11,919 nt of DNA from JBBQSU01 sp038234815 (lineage in GTDB: Bacteria > Planctomycetota > Phycisphaerae > Tepidisphaerales > Tepidisphaeraceae). Position numbers and translations under genes: made by a program. Within the stretch, counting starts at the first letter, position 1, and each line of letters opens with the position of its first letter. This document shows, one piece after another, positions 6,661 through 11,919 of the stretch. Below the pieces are notes generated by a model. The model was not told the origin of the DNA. It worked only from the letters and a program-made list of their open reading frames with translations, and made no database searches. The DNA lies in NCBI GenBank assembly GCA_038234815.1, contig JBBQSU010000105.1, positions 1 through 11,919 on the forward strand, given 5' to 3'.

Positions 6661-7686
6661 ATGACACAAAAATTGCGACTCATTCATTGCGGCGTTGGCG
6701 GAATGGGCGGAGCTTGGACGAAGAACGCGATCAAGGACTCGCCGGATTTCGATCTGGTCGGAATCGTCGATATCTCCGAGAAGGCACTAAACGAGACCGG
6801 CGAAACCCTCGCTCTTTCTGTCGACAAGCGTTTTCGGTCGTTGGAGGACGCGCTAAAGGTCGTTCAGGCTGACGCGGTCTTGACAGTCACCCCGCCGGTC
6901 ATCCACGCGCAACACGCTCGCCTGGCCTTCGAAAAAGGTCTGCACGTCCTGACGGAAAAGCCGATCGGCGACACGCTGGAGAACGCGCGCTTGATGGTGA
7001 AATGGGCCGAAGAGGCCGGCAAGCAATTAGTCGTCGCCCAGAACTACCGCTTTGGCGCTGCAATCGTTCATCTGCGCAAGCTGGCCAGGGAGAACGCGCT
7101 CGGGGCTTTCGGTCACGGCCACCTCGACTTCTACATCCCCGCCGATTTTACCGGTTCCTTCCGCGAGACGATGGAATATCCGCTTCTCGTGGACATGGCG
7201 ATTCATCACATTGATCTGATCCGCGCAGTAACCGGGCGCAACATCGTCAAGTTGACAGCCCTAAGCTTCCGTCCGAGCTGGAGTTGGTATCAGCACGATC
7301 CGGGGCTGAAAATGCTGCTGGAAATGGACGATGGCACGGCGTTCAGCTATAGCGGGGATTGGAGCGCCAAGGGCCGGTTCACCCCCTGGAATGGCAATTG
7401 GCGACTAAACTTCGCCGAGGGGTCCATCCATCTCGAAGACGATAAGCTGGCGGTTGTCACTTGTGAAAAGTGGAATAAGAATATGGTGATTACGCCGGAA
7501 GCAACCCCCGCCGTGCCCTACAACGGGCAGCAGAAGCTGCTGGCCGACTTTGCCGCGGCCATTCGATCCGGCACGCCGGCCGAAACCTCTGGTGCCGACA
7601 ACCTGTGGAGCTTTGCTGCGGTCATGGCCGGCGTCACCAGCGCCCGCGAGAAGCGAAGCGTTAGCGTGGCAGAAATGCTGAAGTAA
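6661..7686 (+). CDS. Gfo/Idh/MocA family oxidoreductase
   Basis: A complete 341-residue NAD(P)-dependent oxidoreductase. The N-terminal Rossmann fold begins LRLIHCGVGGMGGAW, with the glycine loop at residues 11-17. TEKPIGDTLENA at 98-109 carries the family EKP lysine. PLLVDMAIHHIDLIRAVTG (about 174-192) holds the likely catalytic pair D178 and H182 at the expected spacing. The rest is the beta-sheet domain that shapes the substrate pocket, here with several tryptophans (SWSWYQHD, SGDWSAKGRFTPWNGNW) suited to stacking on a sugar ring. The substrate is unknown. The frame opens at a TTG at 6631, but ATG 6661 matches the family start; neither has a Shine-Dalgarno sequence. It stands alone between the divergent mqnC and the convergent amidotransferase gene, with no terminator hairpin that I can see in the 59 bp after it. 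Confidence 0.93.
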   Translation: MTQKLRLIHCGVGGMGGAWTKNAIKDSPDFDLVGIVDISEKALNETGETLALSVDKRFRSLEDALKVVQADAVLTVTPPVIHAQHARLAFEKGLHVLTEKPIGDTLENARLMVKWAEEAGKQLVVAQNYRFGAAIVHLRKLARENALGAFGHGHLDFYIPADFTGSFRETMEYPLLVDMAIHHIDLIRAVTGRNIVKLTALSFRPSWSWYQHDPGLKMLLEMDDGTAFSYSGDWSAKGRFTPWNGNWRLNFAEGSIHLEDDKLAVVTCEKWNKNMVITPEATPAVPYNGQQKLLADFAAAIRSGTPAETSGADNLWSFAAVMAGVTSAREKRSVSVAEMLK

Positions 7687-7745
7687 AAGCCGAATCGTGC
7701 GCTGCCGAGAGGCGATCGAGCCGACGCGCAAGCGACTCGCCCTGC

Positions 7746-8315
7746 TCATTTCTTCAGGAAGTTAGCCAGCAGTTTTTCACCCTGCTCGGTGAGAAAGCTT
7801 TCGGGGTGATACTGCACGCCTTCCAGCGGCCAGGTCTTGTGGCGGACTCCCATGATCTCATTCTGATCCGTCCAACTGCTAATTTCGTACTCAGCCGGAA
7901 GGGTGCCGTTGCGGATAATCAGGCTGTGATAGCGGGTCGCGGTAAACGGATTGGGCATGCCCACGTAAAGCGTGCGGCCGTCGTGGTGAATCTGGTCGGT
8001 CTTGCCATGCATCAGCCGTGCGGCCCGCTCGACGATCGCGCCGGCGGTAAAGCCGATGCACTGGTGCCCCAGGCAGACGCCTAGAACGGGAATCTTCGGC
8101 CCGAAATGTCGGATGACGTCATTGCTGACGCCCCCCTCGCGCGGGGTGCAAGGCCCGGGGCTGATGACCACATGCGTCGGCCGGAGGGACTCGATCTGGT
8201 CCACCGTCACCTTGTCGTTGCGAAAGACCTCGATCTTCGTCCGCGGAGACACTTCCCCGAGCTTCTGCACCAGGTTGTAGGTGAAACTATCGTAGTTATC
8301 GATAAGAACGATCAT
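7746..8315 (-). CDS. pabA: Glutamine amidotransferase of anthranilate / aminodeoxychorismate synthase (TrpG/PabA type)
   Basis: A class I glutamine amidotransferase of 189 residues, the usual size for a free-standing TrpG or PabA. It hydrolyses glutamine and passes ammonia to a chorismate-binding partner (TrpE or PabB), feeding tryptophan or folate synthesis. Family motifs are intact: NYDSFTYN (7-14), SPGPCTP (52-58), the nucleophile C81 in GVCLGHQ, and the H170/E172 pair in YHPESF. The amidotransferase of these two enzymes is often shared, so the symbol is a convention; no trpE or pabB lies nearby to decide it. The ATG at 8315 gives exactly the family N-terminus (MIVLIDNYDSFTYN) although no Shine-Dalgarno sequence is present. 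It is convergent with the Gfo/Idh/MocA gene ending at 7686 and 130 bp downstream of the small cysteine-containing gene. Confidence 0.93.
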   Translation of the reverse strand: MIVLIDNYDSFTYNLVQKLGEVSPRTKIEVFRNDKVTVDQIESLRPTHVVISPGPCTPREGGVSNDVIRHFGPKIPVLGVCLGHQCIGFTAGAIVERAARLMHGKTDQIHHDGRTLYVGMPNPFTATRYHSLIIRNGTLPAEYEISSWTDQNEIMGVRHKTWPLEGVQYHPESFLTEQGEKLLANFLKK

Positions 8316-8370
8316 GTGCAGAGGATTCTAAGACGGCTGGCAGGCAGGGCAAGAGCGACGGGCGAACTGT

Positions 8371-8386
8371 CTGGCTGGCTGGCTGG
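8371..8386. repeat. Short tandem repeat (CTGG)4
   Basis: Four perfect copies of CTGG lie in the 130-bp gap between the amidotransferase gene and the small cysteine-containing gene, with related GGCTGGCAGGCAGG just to the left at 8335-8348. It is a small tetranucleotide microsatellite outside coding sequence. Nothing else recognisable is in this gap. Confidence 0.6.
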
Positions 8387-8445
8387 TGGATCGAGAAGTA
8401 GCCACACAAGTTCTGCGGATAGAAGACGGGCCGTCGAAGGGCGGG

Positions 8446-8739
8446 CTAGCCAACCGAGGTGACGGACGGCGCCTGGGCTGGACGGGGGTTTCGGCGCGTC
8501 ACGCTGACCTGCACCACGGGGTTGGCTTGCTGGCTGAAACGCCCGCCGACCTCGAGCAAATTGCCGTCGGCGATCTGCTTCACGCGGCGCTCGGCGAGCA
8601 ATTCGGCGTATACGGGGCAGTTTTTGTAGCGGTCGAAGCAGAACCGATAGGCGTAGCCGAGATGATCGAGGCTGAAATGCTGACTGCACCGGAAGTCGGC
8701 TCGGTTCAAGAACGGACAATGATCGGCGCGATCAGACAT
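8446..8739 (-). CDS. Small protein with four spaced cysteines, function unknown
   Basis: A 97-residue protein. Its first half carries a compact cysteine pattern: C8-x9-C18-x15-C34-x6-C41, in HCPFLNRADFRCSQ and FCFDRYKNCPVY. Four cysteines with conserved-looking aromatics suggest binding of zinc or an iron-sulfur cluster, but I know of no named function. I have an impression of similar short proteins in planctomycetes, which a search would test. The C-terminal half (after about residue 50) is polar and low in features. The gene is credible because GGAG sits six bases before the ATG at 8739. It lies 60 bp downstream of the UvrC-like gene on the same strand and could be cotranscribed with it. 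No signal peptide or membrane segment is seen. Confidence 0.72.
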   Translation of the reverse strand: MSDRADHCPFLNRADFRCSQHFSLDHLGYAYRFCFDRYKNCPVYAELLAERRVKQIADGNLLEVGGRFSQQANPVVQVSVTRRNPRPAQAPSVTSVG

Positions 8740-8799
8740 CGTTAGCTCCAGCCAGCTTACTATCGCTTTTATCGGCTGGGGGAATACAAAAACGTGAGT

Positions 8800-9993
8800 T
8801 CAGGTGCAGGGGGTTTGGCGAGAAAGCCCCTCGTCGTCGATGGCTTGGAGATCCTCGGCTTCCAAGTTCGTCGCGTCGGCAATTGCCTTTTGCTTCTTCA
8901 GGTTCGCAAAGACTTTGACGAGCTGGGTCTCGTTGATGTTTTTCAAGGGCAGGAACTCAGTGCCGCTGTCCGATTGGAACAAGTGACGGGCGAGGAGGGC
9001 CATTCGGTCGGTGGCCAGGCCGTCGCGATCGTGTGCGGGCATATTTTCTATGGAGTCGAAAAGAGTGCGAAGTATTTCGGCCGGGCGATCGAGCGGTCCA
9101 ATGAGGCCGGCGATTTGCTCAATGCGGTTCGGGCCGACGAGATATACCTTGGCGGTGTTCGGCTTCGGGCCGGGCTGGACAGTAACGAACGAAAGGTCCG
9201 ACAGCCCGGCGATGTCACGCCACCTACTCTTGCCGATACCTGAAAGTTGGTCGATGTACTGCTTGATTCGCCCGGCCAGTTCGAAGCGGAGTTCGGTTGC
9301 CGCTGCCGTCATGCGCCCCTGCTGCTGGCGTAGGTGTTCTGAAGGATCGAGGGCAAAGTGCGCGCTCCAATGGACAAGGCGCCGGTACTGAGGCATCGAG
9401 ATCGATCCGTCGCAGGGGGCCGGGCATTTGCCCATGTCTTTGTAGGCACAGGGCTTTGCGTTGGGCGATTGGAGAAGCAGCGAGTGATAGCGGCAGAGAT
9501 CAAAGGCATCTTGGAGCAGTTCGATCAGTGCGCTGGCGTCGGCCTTGTCGCGCATCGGGCCGATGAATATCCCATCGCGAGGGGCGAGATCGGTGGTGCG
9601 GGTGTATTTCGGGAACTCCGCATTGGGATCGACATGGATAAACCACGCCGGCCTAAATGAAACCAGTTCGGGATAGGTGTCAGGAAAGAGCAACCTTGCG
9701 GCCTGGTAGTAAATCCAGTCGGCCTCGAAGGCGCTGTCAACCCGCCGCCAATGCACCTTGCGGACCAGTTCGCGCAGGTTAACCCTGCGAGCCACCTCTG
9801 CCGGGGCTTCTGACAGCCGGCGATGGAGGCTGGCGCGAAGGTTCTTGACGCAGAGCAGTTGCACCGGGCGATCGTCGGCGTCGCACATCAGATACACCAC
9901 TCCCTTAGCGGGAATGGCGGCGAGCTGCGAGACGAGGTCGGCCGACGGATCGAGATCAGAGCAGTGCGTTAAAATGTCCGAGAGGCTAGTCAC
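8800..9993 (-). CDS. UvrC-like protein lacking the C-terminal nuclease half
   Basis: A 397-residue relative of the N-terminal half of UvrC, the nucleotide-excision-repair nuclease. A GIY-YIG-like module comes first: GVVYLM at 31-36 and CVKNLRASLHRRL at 48-60 replace the usual GVYxF and YIGKAKNLRxR, so the second tyrosine-glycine part is missing, although E90 in SAFEADWIYYQA aligns with the expected catalytic glutamate region. A four-cysteine cluster follows (C167-x14-C182-x7-C190-x3-C194), with the x7/x3 spacing of the UvrC [4Fe-4S] site and the PC-x7-C-xx-PC context. MTAAATELRFELAGRIKQYI (about 228-247) fits a UVR motif, which contacts UvrB. There is no RNase H-like nuclease or helix-hairpin-helix end. 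The GTG at 9993 starts 11 bp after the upstream stop; a GTG at 10047 would overlap that gene by 43 bp. It is probably a DNA-repair accessory factor or a Cho-like paralogue, catalytic status uncertain. Confidence 0.8.
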   Translation of the reverse strand: MTSLSDILTHCSDLDPSADLVSQLAAIPAKGVVYLMCDADDRPVQLLCVKNLRASLHRRLSEAPAEVARRVNLRELVRKVHWRRVDSAFEADWIYYQAARLLFPDTYPELVSFRPAWFIHVDPNAEFPKYTRTTDLAPRDGIFIGPMRDKADASALIELLQDAFDLCRYHSLLLQSPNAKPCAYKDMGKCPAPCDGSISMPQYRRLVHWSAHFALDPSEHLRQQQGRMTAAATELRFELAGRIKQYIDQLSGIGKSRWRDIAGLSDLSFVTVQPGPKPNTAKVYLVGPNRIEQIAGLIGPLDRPAEILRTLFDSIENMPAHDRDGLATDRMALLARHLFQSDSGTEFLPLKNINETQLVKVFANLKKQKAIADATNLEAEDLQAIDDEGLSRQTPCT

Positions 9994-10004
9994 AAGGCGG
10001 GATT

Positions 10005-11171
10005 CTACGCGACCCAGAAGCCCAGGGCGAAGCGAACCATGAGGCACCCGGCGATCACCGACGAAGCGACGATGTAAAGGACATGCGGAATTTTAGATCG
10101 TCCGGCCAGCGCAAGCACAATAAATGCCGGGAAGAGAATGACAAGGAAGCGGACGATCGACCAGAAACGCGCCGCCGACAGCATCATCAGCAGGAGAGTT
10201 GAAGCATACGCGGCCTGCGTCGGCCGGAGTTTCCACCAACTGGCCAGCGTGAGAATCGCGAAGACGAATGCAGTGCCGAGGAAAAGCCAGGCGCGCTGGG
10301 AATGGAAGACAGTCCAGAAGGGGGAAGCATTCCAGCCGGACTGCGCGCGGATGAAAACCAGTGGATCGTCGAAGCGATACAGCAAATAGGCCGGCCAGAG
10401 GCACGAGGCGAGGAGCAGGACAGCGAGAATCCAGGCGCGCGATAGAAATGCACGGAGGTGCCAGTGCTGCTGGTAGAACAATTCGATTGCCAGCGGGACG
10501 ATAAGCAGCGCGCCGTCGGGCCGTGTGAGCGGGGCGAGACAGGCGATGCCAATCGCCAAAAGCCACTTTCGGCGCTGGGCGAAATAAATTGCCGAGGCGG
10601 AAATGGCCAGGAACAGGCTCATGGGATAGACGGCAGAAAGATAGAGGGTGCCGGGACAGACGAGGATGTAGACGACCGCGCGGCTGGCGCAGGCGCGATC
10701 GAACCGCTCGGCCGCCAGGCGATAGACGAAAATCAAACCGATCAATAGCGAAACATTGGATATGAGGAGCCCCCCAAGAAGGCAGGCGTCATTGGACAGG
10801 CCAAATGGCCAGGCCAGCGCGCAGATCAGGAGCGGATAAAGCGGGGCAAAAGCGACGTTGCTTTGCTGATCTGCGGAGAAGGAGTAGCCGCGCTGAGCGA
10901 TGGAGAGATACCAGCGAGCGTCCCAATGCGACCAGATATTTATCCCAGGATGAGAAGAAAGATTTCGGCAATCGGACTGGACTTGGTCGGGAAGGAAGTG
11001 AAGCGACGAAAGGCCGATCACGGTGAGAAGCAGGCGGGTGATAAGAAGCGGGACGATAACGGCAACAAATGTCGCGCGGAAATTCAATCCCGATTGCCGG
11101 CCGGCAAAGGCGGACCGATCGCCGAAAGAATCAGCCGACACGGGAGATATACGGGCAGATGCCGCTTGCAT
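10005..11171 (-). CDS. PIG-V-like membrane mannosyltransferase
   Basis: A 388-residue protein with about ten hydrophobic segments, the first at about 34-56, then blocks near 108-125, 130-152, 160-198, 211-222, 244-264, 286-310, 320-334, 338-356 and 362-386. The first extracytoplasmic loop holds SHWDARWYLSIAQRGYS (81-97), the HWDxxWYxxIAxxGY signature of PIG-V (GT-C glycosyltransferases that use a lipid-linked sugar donor). PLYPLL (110-115) and LTRPDGALLIVP (205-216) are further family-typical sites. The acceptor and sugar are unknown; a role in decorating a cell-surface glycan or protein is inference. The ATG at 11171 follows no Shine-Dalgarno sequence, and about 30 polar residues precede the first membrane segment, so a downstream start is possible. 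It lies just upstream of the UvrC-like gene (11-bp gap). Confidence 0.78.
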   Translation of the reverse strand: MQAASARISPVSADSFGDRSAFAGRQSGLNFRATFVAVIVPLLITRLLLTVIGLSSLHFLPDQVQSDCRNLSSHPGINIWSHWDARWYLSIAQRGYSFSADQQSNVAFAPLYPLLICALAWPFGLSNDACLLGGLLISNVSLLIGLIFVYRLAAERFDRACASRAVVYILVCPGTLYLSAVYPMSLFLAISASAIYFAQRRKWLLAIGIACLAPLTRPDGALLIVPLAIELFYQQHWHLRAFLSRAWILAVLLLASCLWPAYLLYRFDDPLVFIRAQSGWNASPFWTVFHSQRAWLFLGTAFVFAILTLASWWKLRPTQAAYASTLLLMMLSAARFWSIVRFLVILFPAFIVLALAGRSKIPHVLYIVASSVIAGCLMVRFALGFWVA

Positions 11172-11198
11172 GTTGATCGAGGGGGCCTGCTCAATTTA

Positions 11199-11215
11199 TC
11201 GGCAGAGGGTGCCGA
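11199..11215. repeat. Small hairpin upstream of the PIG-V-like gene
   Basis: TCGGCA and TGCCGA form a perfect six-base stem with loop GAGGG. It lies between the rRNA terminator and the ATG of the PIG-V-like gene, where a promoter or leader would be. No T-tract follows on either strand, so it is not a terminator; an operator is possible. Confidence 0.3.
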
Positions 11216-11231
11216 AATCTGACAGCAGCGG

Positions 11232-11272
11232 AAAAAATAAAAAACCCCCGAAGGCTTGTGGCCCTCGGGGGT
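11232..11272 (-). terminator. Rho-independent terminator of the rRNA operon
   Basis: ACCCCCGA (11244-11251) pairs with TCGGGGGT (11265-11272), and inside it GGC/GCC pairs close a five-base loop, with a single mismatch between the two helices. On the minus strand the hairpin is followed by TTTTTTATTTTT (11232-11243), a strong U-tract. It sits about 12 bases after the 3' end of 5S rRNA, so it ends the rRNA transcript. A shorter TTTT tract follows on the plus strand, where no gene needs it. Confidence 0.9.
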
Positions 11273-11284
11273 CTTTTAAAAACG

Positions 11285-11390
11285 CTGGCAGTGACCTACT
11301 TTCCCGCTGAAGCAGTATCATCGGCCCCGCAGGCTTGACGACCGTGTTCGGAATGGGAACGGGTATGACCCTACGGGTAATGCCACCAAC
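11285..11390 (-). rRNA. rrf: 5S ribosomal RNA
   Basis: Read on the minus strand, the sequence contains the diagnostic 5S core ACCCGTTCCCATTCCGAACA, corresponding to the conserved CCCAU...CCGAACxC loop region, then GCGGGAAAGTAGG near the 3' end. The ends TTGGTGGC (from 11389) and ACTGCCAG (to 11285) pair as helix I with G-U pairs, which sets the limits to within about two bases and gives roughly 106 nt. It lies downstream of 23S and directly before the terminator, the usual operon order. Confidence 0.95.
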
Positions 11391-11394
11391 GAAG

Positions 11395-11424
11395 GCCGGT
11401 CGTCGCCTTTCGGAGGCGACCGGC
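11395..11424 (-). other. Hairpin in the 23S-5S spacer, candidate pre-rRNA processing stem
   Basis: GCCGG plus TCGCC on the left pair with GGCGA plus CCGGC on the right, leaving a three-base TCG bulge and a small loop. On the minus strand it lies four bases before the start of 5S and has no following T-tract. It is therefore more likely a processing or folding element of the precursor transcript than a terminator. The rest of the 175-bp spacer (11391-11565) shows no tRNA and no gene. Confidence 0.55.
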
Positions 11425-11565
11425 GTATTGATTTAAGTGATTAACGAGGTTTTTTATCGCGATTCGTCGAACAACTTTCTTGAAGAAGATTGAGACCGAC
11501 TTTTGCGATAGCCCGTGTTCGGATCCTGTTTTGAGGGGGAACCGACATGAGGGTAATCGATAAAA

Positions 11566-11919
11566 GTGGTCAAGCAATCGACCGTTAGTACCGGTGACCT
11601 AAAGACATTTCTGTCCGTACAGCTCCGGCCTATCAACCGAGTGGTCTACTCGGGGTCTCTCGCGGGCAAGCCCGCATGGAACCCTCGTCTTGACATAGAC
11701 TTCACGCTTAGATGCTTTCAGCGTTTATTCGTTCCGGACATAGCTATCCAGCCGTGCCGCTAGCGCGACAACTGGTAAACCAGGGGTCCGTCCTTCCAAA
11801 TCCTCTCGTACTATGGAAGAGGTGTCGTCAAGGTTCCTTCGCACACAGCAGATAGGGACCGACCTGGCTCACGCCGGTCTGAACCCAGCTCGCGTACCGC
11901 TTTAATTGGCGAACAGCCA
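11566..11919 (-). rRNA. rrl: 23S ribosomal RNA, 3' end; 5' part beyond the window
   Basis: On the plus strand TTAGTACCGG, CGGCCTATCAAC, TCCTCTCGTACT, GAACCCAGCTCGCGTACC and GGCGAACAGCCA are near-exact complements of the last part of bacterial 23S rRNA. The sarcin-ricin loop (AGTACGAGAGGA when read on the minus strand) is at 11801-11812. By alignment from memory with the E. coli 3' end, the molecule ends at about 11566, with an uncertainty of a few bases. About 354 nt of the molecule are visible. The gene runs off the right edge, so 16S and the rRNA promoter cannot be seen. Any open reading frames across this region are artefacts. Confidence 0.97.

Noticed and set aside
7687..7745. Possible bidirectional terminator between the convergent oxidoreductase and amidotransferase genes
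   Set aside because: No GC-rich hairpin followed by a T-tract could be found on either strand.
8312..8719. 135-codon minus-strand open frame overlapping the small cysteine-containing gene
   Set aside because: It is another frame of the same strand, very Arg/Pro rich and without a ribosome binding site. The 8446-8739 frame has GGAG upstream and a regular cysteine pattern.
8794..9243. 149-codon plus-strand open frame at the 3' end of the UvrC-like gene
   Set aside because: Antisense shadow; the opposite strand encodes a protein with UvrC motifs.
11391..11565. tRNA gene in the 23S-5S spacer
   Set aside because: No GTTCRA-type T-loop or cloverleaf pairing is visible.
11371..11763. Short open frames over the 5S-23S region
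   Set aside because: They overlap rRNA and its spacer and are not coding.

Overview
The window looks like a piece of a Planctomycetota chromosome, probably from the Phycisphaerae side. That placement is an inference from gene content: moderately high G+C, three different Gfo/Idh/MocA oxidoreductases, a futalosine-pathway menaquinone gene, a short cysteine-patterned protein of a kind I associate with planctomycetes, and several genes with no visible Shine-Dalgarno sequence. No 16S rRNA is present to confirm it. The partial 23S rRNA at the right edge would settle the lineage.

Positions 1-5066 hold an accessory, catabolic-looking region. It contains a Gfo/Idh/MocA gene running off the left edge, a second Gfo/Idh/MocA gene (817-1992, minus) divergent from an AraC-type regulator (2110-2877, plus), and a bicistronic minus-strand unit. 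In that unit an IclR-type regulator (4305-5030) overlaps by 8 bp a conserved-looking gene of unknown function (4312 down to 2921). The unknown gene is interrupted by one in-frame TAG at 3416-3418, after which the same frame stays open for 164 codons. The IclR gene has a strong sigma-70-like promoter whose -10 lies inside a palindrome, so close to the ATG that the mRNA should be almost leaderless.

Positions 5098-8315 hold mqnC (dehypoxanthine futalosine cyclase, minus) divergent from a third Gfo/Idh/MocA gene (6661-7686, plus), which is followed convergently by a TrpG/PabA-type glutamine amidotransferase.

Positions 8446-11171 hold a minus-strand series. It consists of a PIG-V-like polytopic mannosyltransferase, a truncated UvrC-like protein (degenerate GIY-YIG module, four-cysteine cluster and UVR motif, without the C-terminal nuclease) and a 97-residue protein with four regularly spaced cysteines.

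Positions 11232-11919 are the 3' end of an rRNA operon on the minus strand: partial 23S, a spacer with a strong hairpin, 5S, and a rho-independent terminator.

The Gfo/Idh/MocA enzymes with AraC and IclR regulators suggest inducible oxidation or reduction of sugars or sugar acids, but no substrate can be read from the sequence. mqnC, pabA/trpG and the rRNAs are housekeeping. I see no defence system, CRISPR array, insertion sequence or tRNA, and no gap above 300 bases lacks a gene. The items most worth a second look are the in-frame amber codon, the IclR promoter/operator arrangement, and the UvrC-like protein with its small cysteine-rich neighbour.
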